A stretch of 43,312 nucleotides of DNA from Akkermansia muciniphila (GTDB lineage Bacteria; Verrucomicrobiota; Verrucomicrobiia; Verrucomicrobiales; V1-33), in assembly GCA_943333275.1 (NCBI GenBank), contig CALQSQ010000046.1, forward strand, positions 1 through 43,312, read 5' to 3'. Made by a program: the position numbers and the translations under genes. The notes under the pieces were generated by a model, which searched no databases, was not told the origin of the DNA, and saw nothing but the letters and a program-made list of their open reading frames with translations. Below are positions 1-7,836 of the stretch, piece after piece (positions within the stretch are counted from its first letter, which is position 1; each line of letters begins with the position of its first letter).

Positions 1-70
1 CCAATTCCTGCGGCCGCACCCAAAGCTCCTGCTGTTGGATCTGCGAGTCTTTGCGACGAAATTTTCCCAT
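1..70 (-). CDS. Transposase N-terminus (partial)
   Basis: Only the first 23 codons are inside the window, starting at ATG 70-68. They read MGKFRRKDSQIQQQELWV and continue RPQEL. Basic and glutamine-rich starts of this kind followed by a QxELWV-like stretch occur in IS1182-like transposases, and the terminal-repeat-like sequence upstream fits. The catalytic DDE core is not visible, so the call rests on a short N-terminus plus context. Confidence 0.45.
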   Translation of the reverse strand, partial: MGKFRRKDSQIQQQELWVRPQEL

Positions 71-150
71 ACCGTGGACCTTACCACAACTTCAGGCCAG
101 GTCTATTTTTGAAAGTTGTTAGGGTGGGGTTTTTCAACAGGCTCCTAAGG
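1..150 (-). mobile_element. End of an insertion sequence, cut by the window edge
   Basis: A transposase-like start codon at 70 lies about 80 bases inside a sequence that reads, on the minus strand, AGCCTGTTGAAAAACCCC (about 127-144). That motif closely resembles the terminal inverted repeat of many DDE insertion sequences. The element would therefore begin near 145-150 and run off the left edge. The other end and any target duplication lie outside the window, so the boundary is approximate and the family is not certain (IS1182-like is a guess). Confidence 0.55.
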
Positions 151-301
151 GGAGAGGTGACGCAGGTATTTGCGCAGCATAGTATAACCTTGCCTCAAGC
201 GCCATCTGTCGTGTGGGAACGATTCCTGCCCTAACGACACTCTCCGGCGTGATTGCTGGGGGAGGCATTACGAAAAACAGCATCAGCAGCGAGCGGTTCA
301 C
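134..301 (-). other. Possible 5' fragment of a gene interrupted by the IS
   Basis: A 55-codon frame opens at GTG 301, three bases after the stop of the ligase gene. It runs without interruption into the IS end, where it stops at a TGA within the terminal repeat. The first ~50 residues start with a hydrophobic stretch (NRSLLMLFFVM) and continue with ordinary composition, but I recognise no family. It may be the beginning of the next operon gene, separated from its remainder by the insertion. It could equally be noncoding. Confidence 0.25.
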
Positions 302-304
302 CTT

Positions 305-1876
305 TTAGGCCAGGTGTTTCTTACGCCTAAGGTGCGCCTTCAATGCTGGATAATCTATCTTTGCGTTGTGCCGTTTATCCACTGGCATCGCGTGGATGAA
401 ACATACCTCGTCCACCTGCGCCCATTTTGTAGCCGTCTCAATCTCGCTGCGCAACCGGGCCGAAGCCCCGGCTTCGATGACCAGCACGCGGCGGGCGTCC
501 ATCACAGTGAACGCGGCGCGTTTTACCGCCGGAAAAGTCATCGCGACGCATTCGACACCGAAGGGATACAGCCTTCCGCGTTCATCGTCGATGCGCGCCG
601 CGCAGCGCCCTGCCAGCCAGAGCCGACCGCGATCATCGAACATCCCGGCATCACCGGTGCGGTGCCAGATCTCTCCATCCACCCGGAACTTCGTCTCCTC
701 CTCGCCGATGCCGCCGAGATACTGCTTAAGGACGTGATCGCCGGTGACAACGATTTCGCCGACCTCACCTGGCGCGAGACGTTCCGATTCAAATGCAGCA
801 GCACTCATCGAGCCGAGCGGTTCACCCCAGCGGTCGCGCACGATGCGCAGCCTGAGGCCCGAAACCACGGTGCCGGCGAGCAATCCCTGGCCGCTTCGCA
901 TCGCGCGGAGATCGTCGTCTGTGAGTTCGTCCGCAGCGATGTGAGCGATGGGTTCCGCCTCCGTGGAGCCATACATCGCGACGATCTTGGCGCGGGGTGC
1001 GAGCGTTTGCAGCGCCTGAAGCAGCCGCGGAAAAACAGGTGCGCCACCGGTGTGGAGTTTGCGCAAAGTGGGCAGCGTCCGCGCGCCGGAAGCGTGAGCG
1101 ATGAGCCGCTCGAAGAACGCCGGTGAAGCCGCGATGCGATTCACCTGATGCCTTTCGATTTGGGACCAAATGCGCCCGGCATCGACCGCGCCCGGCCGTT
1201 TCAGATCGACGTCGGGAATTACCGTCGTCACGCCCGCCGCGAGATTTGCCAGGGGGAACACCGGCAGAGTCGCCAGATCCACGTCGCCCGATTCGAGTTC
1301 GATGGAGGGAGCCAACACTTTGTATTGCGCGAGAAGAAAGTCCTGGGTGCGGACGGCCGCTTTCGGGACGCCGGTGCTGCCGCTCGTGAAGGTCACCAAT
1401 GCCGCGTCATCCGGCTGCGCATCATTCGTCGGATGCCGTTCGCCGTCGCCGTGCGCGAGCCAGCGCCTGGCACCGGGAATCCATCCGCGCGTCGTGACCT
1501 TCAGAGGAATCGAACGCAGGGCCCTGGACGTGAGCCGCAGCAGATGTGCCTTTGGAATCGCAAACAGCGCGTCCGGTTTCCATCGCGAGCAGCATCGCTC
1601 CAGATGCTCGCAACCTGCCGAGGGATCGAGGAACAACGCCACCGCGCCGAGGCGAAAAATCGCCAGCAGCGCCACATAAAGATCCGCCGACATCGGCACG
1701 AACACCAGCACGGCCTGTCCGCGTTGCAGACCTTGCCGCCGCCACCACGCCGCAGAGCGTGCGACCTCATCATCGAGCTGAGAAAAGGTCAGGGTGCACT
1801 GCGCAATGTCGTCGATCAGCGCCGGCGTATGCGGCCGCACCTGCGCCTGTTCCGCGAGCTTGTCACCGATCGTCAT
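305..1876 (-). CDS. OleC-like AMP-forming acyl-CoA ligase/synthetase
   Basis: The 523-residue protein belongs to the ANL (acyl/aryl-CoA ligase) superfamily. Visible motifs are the P-loop TFTSGSTGVPKAA (162-174), MYGSTE (301-306), RTGD (406-409) and the C-terminal lysine segment VDKRHNAKIDY (499-509). The stretches IPDVDLKRPG and the RHNAK end resemble OleC, which forms beta-lactones from beta-hydroxy acids in olefin biosynthesis, more than ordinary fatty-acid CoA ligases. No OleA, OleB or OleD is present, so the substrate is unknown; it presumably adenylates a carboxylic acid. Its ATG overlaps the stop of the preceding acyltransferase gene by four bases, and it is the last complete gene of the operon before the IS. 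Confidence 0.85.
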   Translation of the reverse strand: MTIGDKLAEQAQVRPHTPALIDDIAQCTLTFSQLDDEVARSAAWWRRQGLQRGQAVLVFVPMSADLYVALLAIFRLGAVALFLDPSAGCEHLERCCSRWKPDALFAIPKAHLLRLTSRALRSIPLKVTTRGWIPGARRWLAHGDGERHPTNDAQPDDAALVTFTSGSTGVPKAAVRTQDFLLAQYKVLAPSIELESGDVDLATLPVFPLANLAAGVTTVIPDVDLKRPGAVDAGRIWSQIERHQVNRIAASPAFFERLIAHASGARTLPTLRKLHTGGAPVFPRLLQALQTLAPRAKIVAMYGSTEAEPIAHIAADELTDDDLRAMRSGQGLLAGTVVSGLRLRIVRDRWGEPLGSMSAAAFESERLAPGEVGEIVVTGDHVLKQYLGGIGEEETKFRVDGEIWHRTGDAGMFDDRGRLWLAGRCAARIDDERGRLYPFGVECVAMTFPAVKRAAFTVMDARRVLVIEAGASARLRSEIETATKWAQVDEVCFIHAMPVDKRHNAKIDYPALKAHLRRKKHLA

Positions 1877-2793
1877 GCAACGGATCCCTGGGAAAGCCGT
1901 TTGGAAAACAAGGTGTAGCGCCGGATCATCTTCGCGTAGTGCGCGCTCAGGTTTCGCGACTTGTTGGTCTCATGCATGAGCGCGTGGATGGCTCTCGCGA
2001 AGCCGACCTTCCGCGCCGCGGCATGAGCTTCCGCCAGCAACCACGCGCCGAGGCCCGCGTGCCTGCGCCCGGGCAGCACAGCGAGGGTCTTGACGATGAT
2101 CGTGTTCACCGCCGCGCCGCGCTGCGCTTGCGCGAAGTCAGGAACGGTGAAAACATAGCCGGTGGGCTTTCCCTCCTGTTCCGCGAGCAGCACCAATTCG
2201 GGCCGAATCCGGTCACGGATGGACCGGTATTGCGCGAAGAACGCTTCGCGGGGCAGGGGCGTGTAGAGGTAGTTTTCCGCGAAGGCCGCGAGAGACACCT
2301 CGTAAATCCGCTCGAGGTCCTCTTCGAACTGAGCGGGATCGATTGGCCGGATGGAGACGCCCGCCGCCTTCATTCGCGCGGCGACGCCATCGACGCGCGG
2401 ATCGCGCGCCAGCAAATTCTCCGTCGCGGTCGAGAAGTATTCCGCCAGCGGTTCGAATCCTTCTTCACGCCACCACAACGGCCACTCAGGGGGATTCGCC
2501 GGCTCCAGCCAGAAGGAGGGTTCGTCTCCGGACTCGGTGACAAAACGGTAGCGACGCCAGGTGTTGCCGTCCATCGGACCGATCGCGAGCGTGCAGCCTT
2601 GCGCCCGCAGCGTGTCGCACGCCTCCGCCAAAATCTTGGCAGCGCCGGCTTGGGATGGCGCGGAGAACTGGCCGATGACTCCGGGTCGTTCGCCGGTGAC
2701 AGGCGGCACGTGTGTCCACCAGAGCGATACGCCGTCGTTGCTATTTTCGAACCGGACGTCTTCGCCGAGACCAGGTGAGAATGAAATGCTCAT
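1873..2793 (-). CDS. GNAT-family N-acetyltransferase
   Basis: With the start at ATG 2793, which overlaps the upstream stop as ATGA, the product has 306 residues. The C-terminal half carries the GNAT fold: a beta-strand TIIVKTLAVLP, the acetyl-CoA pyrophosphate loop GRRHAGLGAWLL, and an ATNK-like MHETNKSRNLSAHY segment. The N-terminal half, with many tryptophans (PEWPLWW), resembles the first half of long GNAT proteins that transfer acetyl or acyl groups to small molecules. The frame stays open upstream to 2901, but that extension overlaps the SEC59-like gene and is not needed. Within the operon it may acylate an amine on the final product (inference); the acceptor is unknown. Confidence 0.8.
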   Translation of the reverse strand: MSISFSPGLGEDVRFENSNDGVSLWWTHVPPVTGERPGVIGQFSAPSQAGAAKILAEACDTLRAQGCTLAIGPMDGNTWRRYRFVTESGDEPSFWLEPANPPEWPLWWREEGFEPLAEYFSTATENLLARDPRVDGVAARMKAAGVSIRPIDPAQFEEDLERIYEVSLAAFAENYLYTPLPREAFFAQYRSIRDRIRPELVLLAEQEGKPTGYVFTVPDFAQAQRGAAVNTIIVKTLAVLPGRRHAGLGAWLLAEAHAAARKVGFARAIHALMHETNKSRNLSAHYAKMIRRYTLFSKRLSQGSVA

Positions 2794-4112
2794 AGAAGGT
2801 GAACGATACCACCGCCTGCGAGGGATGCAACGAGTGCCGTCGCTCCCTGTTTCCACCAACGCAGGGTGAGATCCGCGGGCATGGGTAGGTTTCTCTCGCA
2901 ACAGACGAAGGTCGCCACCGCCAGCGCGGTGCAGACGAATCCCACTGCGATATCCACCGCGGAAGCCACGTGCGCATGATCAATCAACACAAAGGCCGCG
3001 CCTTGCACAAACACGGCTTGCAGCGTTCCGACAGCCCACCATTTCAGCCGCGACCAGTGGCTTCTGCGTTGGGAATAGCGGGCGGTGGCGATCACGGCGT
3101 GATGCGTCGCGATTCCGAGCGTGAACCACCACAGCCACTCTGGGGAAGGTAGAAACGTTTGTGCGACCGCCCAGACCAGACCGACCGAACTGATGCAGAT
3201 CATGGCCATCATTGTATGCGGCGGATCGCCGTCCGGCGGTGCCGGCATCAGCCACATGTAACTCACGAGGAGAACGAGCGGCGCTACGAGCCAGGTCCAT
3301 CCGCCCACGGTCCAGAAGAAATAAAGTGCCAGCGCACCTCCGAGCCTCGCGCACTCATCCGCGACCCGGCTGCGACGCCAGCACCATGCCAGCGTGGAGA
3401 TCCCCAGCAGGACCGGAAGCCGCAGAGCGAGCTCGGGTAGCGGAAGCTTGAGATAGATCGTGACCTGCGCCAGCGCGGCGAGAGGCAGGAACACATTGTC
3501 CAGTCCGCGCCATGAAACCGCCTCGACGATCATTCCGAACAATCCGACGAGTGCGCCGATCACGATGCAGACGATCAAATCATGCCCCATCGCCAGAAGC
3601 GGCACCATGGCGCACAGGAGCGCGGTGAAGCCGACAGCGACGGAACCCTCGATGCTCTTCCTTCCTTCCAGCGTCGGGTAGGTATGCAGCCCCCAGCGCT
3701 TGCCTACGAGCGCACCCGCTGCGTCGGCAAAGGTCAGCAGCGACACGGGTATGTAAAACTTTAGCGCATCACCCTTGGCAAATGCAAACACCGCGGCCAC
3801 GCCGAGAGGGAAATACACCTCGCCGAACGACGACCGGTTCACATCATGCAGCACGGTTCCCGCTCCGCATTTCAACGACGGCACGAAGCGCAGTGCGCCC
3901 AGCGCAATGACGGCAAGCCCCGCAAGAATCCAGACTGGCCACGCCTCGGAAAAAATCACCGGAAACTGAAGGCAGATGATGCCCATGCCGATGTGAACCA
4001 TCTTCCGCGCTGTTTCCGCACCGACGGCGCCGCGCATCTGCAGCATCTTCACGCCCCCGATCAGCACACCCAGCGCGGCGAGCACCAACGCAATGCCGGC
4101 TGCCGCATTCAC
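2790..4112 (-). CDS. SEC59/phytol-kinase-like polyprenol kinase with an extra membrane domain
   Basis: This is a 440-residue multi-pass membrane protein. The N-terminal ~215 residues show the signatures of the dolichol/phytol kinase and CDP-lipid synthase superfamily: RKMVH (36-40), NRSSFGEVYFPLG (92-104), FADAAGALVGKRWG (128-141) and EGRKSIEGS (149-157). These are the presumed CTP- and substrate-binding loops. The C-terminal ~220 residues add further hydrophobic segments not needed in minimal family members. It starts with GTG 4112, which overlaps the DUF3419 stop as GTGA. Family knowledge suggests CTP-dependent phosphorylation of an isoprenoid alcohol; a cytidylyltransferase role is also possible. 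Location next to HMG-CoA reductase and UbiA fits prenyl-lipid metabolism. Confidence 0.8.
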   Translation of the reverse strand: MNAAAGIALVLAALGVLIGGVKMLQMRGAVGAETARKMVHIGMGIICLQFPVIFSEAWPVWILAGLAVIALGALRFVPSLKCGAGTVLHDVNRSSFGEVYFPLGVAAVFAFAKGDALKFYIPVSLLTFADAAGALVGKRWGLHTYPTLEGRKSIEGSVAVGFTALLCAMVPLLAMGHDLIVCIVIGALVGLFGMIVEAVSWRGLDNVFLPLAALAQVTIYLKLPLPELALRLPVLLGISTLAWCWRRSRVADECARLGGALALYFFWTVGGWTWLVAPLVLLVSYMWLMPAPPDGDPPHTMMAMICISSVGLVWAVAQTFLPSPEWLWWFTLGIATHHAVIATARYSQRRSHWSRLKWWAVGTLQAVFVQGAAFVLIDHAHVASAVDIAVGFVCTALAVATFVCCERNLPMPADLTLRWWKQGATALVASLAGGGIVHLL

Positions 4113-5236
4113 AGCACCTCCTCCACGATGAGCGCGCTATAGAAGAACGCCTTGTCATTCGCAAACAACGCCTGCTCCAAATCCTCGTGCGGTGCGAGAC
4201 GGCTTGCGAGGGACTCCGGCCTGCGGCGCGGCGCGAGCATGTTCCAGTAGGCGAGACGGCCACCCGGCGCGCTGGCGTTCGCGAGCTGTTCCAGCAGCGC
4301 CGCGGTGTTCTGCGCGGACATGTATTCGAAAATGTCCGAGAGGTTGAACTTCACCACGCGCTTCTCCGCGGTCAGGTCACGCTGCAGGAAAGCCTCCAGC
4401 GAGAGCTCATGCCACTCCAGTCGGTCGAGACGCGAGCGGATCTTTTCAAAGTTCTCCGCGCGCAGCGCCCACGGAAGCGCCGCGCCGTGCGTGCCGGTGA
4501 GGATCCAGTGGAGATACGGATTCTCCGCCGGATTCAGCGCGACCAGTGCGTGGCGCGTTCGGGCGAGGATGCGATCTGCGACGGAGCCTTCCACGTATTT
4601 GAAGAACGCCGGATCGCGTCCCAGTCTTCCCATGACGAATCGCGAGAAGAACACCTTGAAGAGAAGCCGCCAGCGCCACGTGTTCCAGCGCCCTTCATAA
4701 AAGGCCTCCCGCTCCTCCGGCGAACCTCCGCGCAGCAGCGCATCCACCGTCTTCCGGCGATGCACCAGCGGCATCATCCGTGTGCGAAACAGGCGGAAGT
4801 AGTTCTCAAATTTTCCCGCAGCGCCGATGCCCTGCGCGATCGCATCCGGCTGCGCATCCCAGAACGAACGCACCGCCGATGAGAGCATCGGCCGGCAGCG
4901 TTCGAAAAGCGCATTCCGTCGCGCCGCATCGGCCGGTCGCGATCCGATCAGCACGAGCAGTTCCTCGTGGGACAGCTCGCGAAAGGCCGCCACGCGCAGT
5001 TCGAGGCAAGCGAGTTGCGCTGGATTGAGATCGAGCGCCACTACGCGTTCCGCTCCCACACCGAGCAACGCGAGCGCATTGTCTCCTGCTGACGCGATGG
5101 AGATGACCGTGTCCGCTGGCTGCACGTCGAGCGCTTTCAAAAGCACATCCGCGTCTTCCCACACCTGCGCATAACGCACGCGGGAAAAATCCGCGCGCGT
5201 CGCAGCTTCCGTGGTGATGTTTGGCGCAGAACTCAT
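4109..5236 (-). CDS. DUF3419/BtaA-like S-adenosylmethionine-dependent 3-amino-3-carboxypropyl transferase
   Basis: The 375-residue product matches the DUF3419 family, whose characterised member BtaA attaches the aminocarboxypropyl group of SAM to diacylglycerol in betaine-lipid synthesis. Seen features are VRYAQVWEDADVL near the N-terminus, a SAM-binding Rossmann segment (TVISIASAGDNALALL, then VVALDLNPAQLACLELR), and the family's C-terminal FNLSDIFEYM and GGRLAYWNML blocks. ATG 5236 is preferred because it overlaps the upstream TGA as ATGA; an upstream start would sit inside the previous gene. No BtaB N-methyltransferase is nearby, so a finished betaine lipid is not implied. The acceptor may be a prenyl-derived alcohol (inference). 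Confidence 0.8.
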   Translation of the reverse strand: MSSAPNITTEAATRADFSRVRYAQVWEDADVLLKALDVQPADTVISIASAGDNALALLGVGAERVVALDLNPAQLACLELRVAAFRELSHEELLVLIGSRPADAARRNALFERCRPMLSSAVRSFWDAQPDAIAQGIGAAGKFENYFRLFRTRMMPLVHRRKTVDALLRGGSPEEREAFYEGRWNTWRWRLLFKVFFSRFVMGRLGRDPAFFKYVEGSVADRILARTRHALVALNPAENPYLHWILTGTHGAALPWALRAENFEKIRSRLDRLEWHELSLEAFLQRDLTAEKRVVKFNLSDIFEYMSAQNTAALLEQLANASAPGGRLAYWNMLAPRRRPESLASRLAPHEDLEQALFANDKAFFYSALIVEEVL

Positions 5237-7827
5237 GGTGCGGGCTCGGGTGTTTCCATCTTCCGCACCACGCCCGTGGCACCGTCCATTTCCAGCCAGT
5301 CGCCGGTGCGCGCCCACGCGGTCACGCCGCCGATGGAAACGATGGAAGGAATTCCCATCTCACGCGACACGATCGCGGAGTGCGAAAGCAGGCTGCCGTG
5401 CTCCACGAGCAAACCCGCCGCCGAGGGGAACAGCATGATCCAGCCCGGATCGGTGCGCGGTGCGACGAGGATTTCCCCGGGCTCGATCACGGCGTTCCGG
5501 GGATCCGTGATGACACGCGCCTTCGCCCGCACGATGCCCGGACAACACCCGATGCCTTTCAGTACATCGCCCTCCGGAATGACGGCCGGGGTTGTTGCCT
5601 GGAAAAAATTTCCAAGTCCCGGCGCTCCGCGCGTCTCGAACCGGTCCGCCGGCGCTGGCTTCGTGAGGAATGACGCAAACTCCGCCTTCCGGACCTTCGT
5701 CAGGGCCAGGAGATCGTTGGATACGGCCATGCCCTCCACGTAGCCCAGTGCTTCGTCGGTCGTGAGAAGAAACACGTCGCGCGGCTCCGCGAGCTTGCCG
5801 GCGGCATGGAGGCGCTTTCCAAGTTCCACGAAAATGCGCCGCACTCTTCCAAAGAGACGCGTGCGCTCGAAGCGGAGATTCTCTCGATCGCGCACACGGG
5901 CGCGCGTGTGCTTGAGCACCCAGTTGAACAACATGCGCCTCACCGGATGTCCTGCGATCGCATCCTTCGCGCGCGCTTCCGCATTCGCCCTCAGCTTTCC
6001 TTCGGTGTTCTCTTCCGCCGCCAGTCCCGCGGCACCGACGCGTCGCGCGAACTGTCCCACGGAGCGCAGCAGCGTCAGCGGTTCGTCATGCAGCGTGAGG
6101 CTTTCCAGCTTCAGTTCCTCGAGACAGCGATCGCCAAACTTCTCGAGGTAAGCCTGGTAGCGCGTCCGGAATTTGGGAGCGTTGTCCAGCCAGCGTTCGA
6201 TGGCGGTGAGCGAACCCTCGCATAGGATCGCGGTCGCAGCGGAGTCACCCGCCACCAGCGCGGCAAGTTCGCGCACACGCTTCGCCGGCTCTGCGCTGAT
6301 CATGCCGCCCTCCGCGCAGAGAAGATCGTTTTGCAGCGTGCCGTCCGCATCACCGCACCATTTGGCCGAGAGCTTCCGGGCGCCGCCGTAGAAGATCATC
6401 GCGAAAAAATCGTTCACGAGAGGGGCGTCCCACTTGAGCAATAGCTGCCGCTCGAGATCGCGAAAGTGCGCCGCCAGTTCGTCGGGACGCAGCGCTTCGA
6501 CCCGTGGTTCATAAGGGGTCAACGCCAGGTTCAGCCGCTGGTAGAAGCGTTTGATCTGCCGCGGCAGTGTGAAATGATTGCGCACCAGGCCGAGGCAGGT
6601 GCGCACGAGGGCAAACGCGTCGCGCACCTTGGCCCAGCGCCCGGCAGGCTTGAGCTTCGCCAGCACCTCCTCGGGAATGCCCTCCTTCACGCCCATCATC
6701 TGCTCCATGAAGCCCCGGTTGACGGAGAATCCCGGCAGCAGCGCGAGAAGACGATACCAGCTGATGAGGTTGTAGTAGATGCGCCCTCCGATGAGGCCGA
6801 GCATGCGCGGGAAGAGGTCGCGATTGTCTTCGATGCGCTGTGCGCTGACGCCCATCAACCGCGAGAACTCGCGATAGACCGCCTCATAAATTCCGCGCGC
6901 GAAGGAGAACGTGAGCGGTGTTGTGACGCCGCTGTAGCTCTCGGCGATGTTCGCATTGTCCCAGATGTTCAGTTCGCCGTCGGGATCGGCGAGCGCTGCC
7001 AGCGATGTGATGGTGCGCGACTGCAGCAGCCACAGCTTGCCATCCGCCCGCGCCCATTCGATGTCCTGCGGACGTCCGAAACGCCTCTCGGTGGATCTTG
7101 CGAGGTCGGCTGCTTCCGCGGCTTGCGCATCCGTCAGCGCGGGCAGGGCAGCCTGATCCTCAGGAACGGGTTGCGCGACCACGCCTTCGCCATTACCCGG
7201 CGAGGAGCGATGAGCGGTGTGCTTCTTGACCACGGTTCGCGTGACGATCTTCGAGTTCCGATCCACGACATACGTGTCCGCATCCGCCTCGCCGGAGACG
7301 AGAGCTGAACCCAGCCCATACACGGCGGAGACGACGGCATGACCGCGGCGTCCGCTGACGGGGTCGGCGCTGAACGCCACGCCTGCGGTCTCCGCGTCAA
7401 TCATTCGCTGCACGAGAACGGCGGGAGGTTGCGGATCGCCCGACAGTCCGCGCTCGCGCCGGTAGGCGAAAATGCGTTCGCTGAATCCCGAGCGCCACAC
7501 TGCCGCGACCTTCTCCGGAATCTTTTCCGGCGGAACGAAGAGGAAGCTCTCGAGCTGCCCCGCGAATGAATGCTCGGCCCCGTCCTCGTCGAGCGCCGAG
7601 GAGCGCACGGCGAAGAAGGCCGCGTTCGGTGCAATTTTTCGCGCCGTGGCGATGATTCCCGCCGCTAGCCCGGCAGGCACGCCGTTGCGGTCGTAAGCCG
7701 CGGGTGTCACCACAAACCATTCCGGCACCGGCAGCTTCGCCGATGCGAGTCGCGCGAGCGCGCCTGCTTTTCCGCCCAGCGCAGCACCGGGAGGGAATTC
7801 GTCGGAATGGAGAATAATGACGGACAT
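5233..7827 (-). CDS. Rifampin-phosphotransferase-like PEP-synthase homologue (dikinase-type phosphotransferase)
   Basis: The 864-residue product has an N-terminal PEP-synthase-type ATP-grasp domain (about 1-290: LGGKAGALARL, FAVRSSALDEDG, SFAGQLESFL, VQRMIDAETAGVAFSADP). A long central helical region follows, then a C-terminal swivelling phosphohistidine domain ending in HGSLLSHSAIVSREMGIPSI, with the probable catalytic His816. The PEP/pyruvate TIM barrel of true PEP synthase is absent. Length and domain order match rifampin phosphotransferase, which transfers the beta-phosphate of ATP to a small hydroxylated molecule. I infer phosphorylation of a pathway intermediate rather than gluconeogenesis. 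It is separated from ubiA by 9 bases and overlaps the DUF3419 gene. Confidence 0.85.
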   Translation of the reverse strand: MSVIILHSDEFPPGAALGGKAGALARLASAKLPVPEWFVVTPAAYDRNGVPAGLAAGIIATARKIAPNAAFFAVRSSALDEDGAEHSFAGQLESFLFVPPEKIPEKVAAVWRSGFSERIFAYRRERGLSGDPQPPAVLVQRMIDAETAGVAFSADPVSGRRGHAVVSAVYGLGSALVSGEADADTYVVDRNSKIVTRTVVKKHTAHRSSPGNGEGVVAQPVPEDQAALPALTDAQAAEAADLARSTERRFGRPQDIEWARADGKLWLLQSRTITSLAALADPDGELNIWDNANIAESYSGVTTPLTFSFARGIYEAVYREFSRLMGVSAQRIEDNRDLFPRMLGLIGGRIYYNLISWYRLLALLPGFSVNRGFMEQMMGVKEGIPEEVLAKLKPAGRWAKVRDAFALVRTCLGLVRNHFTLPRQIKRFYQRLNLALTPYEPRVEALRPDELAAHFRDLERQLLLKWDAPLVNDFFAMIFYGGARKLSAKWCGDADGTLQNDLLCAEGGMISAEPAKRVRELAALVAGDSAATAILCEGSLTAIERWLDNAPKFRTRYQAYLEKFGDRCLEELKLESLTLHDEPLTLLRSVGQFARRVGAAGLAAEENTEGKLRANAEARAKDAIAGHPVRRMLFNWVLKHTRARVRDRENLRFERTRLFGRVRRIFVELGKRLHAAGKLAEPRDVFLLTTDEALGYVEGMAVSNDLLALTKVRKAEFASFLTKPAPADRFETRGAPGLGNFFQATTPAVIPEGDVLKGIGCCPGIVRAKARVITDPRNAVIEPGEILVAPRTDPGWIMLFPSAAGLLVEHGSLLSHSAIVSREMGIPSIVSIGGVTAWARTGDWLEMDGATGVVRKMETPEPAP

Positions 7828-7836
7828 CGGTTTGAA

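Noticed and set aside
314-2778. Long plus-strand frames opposite the ligase and GNAT genes (up to 410 codons)
   Set aside because: They are antisense shadows of GC-rich genes. Their translations are Arg/Pro/His-rich without motifs, while the minus-strand genes have complete family signatures.
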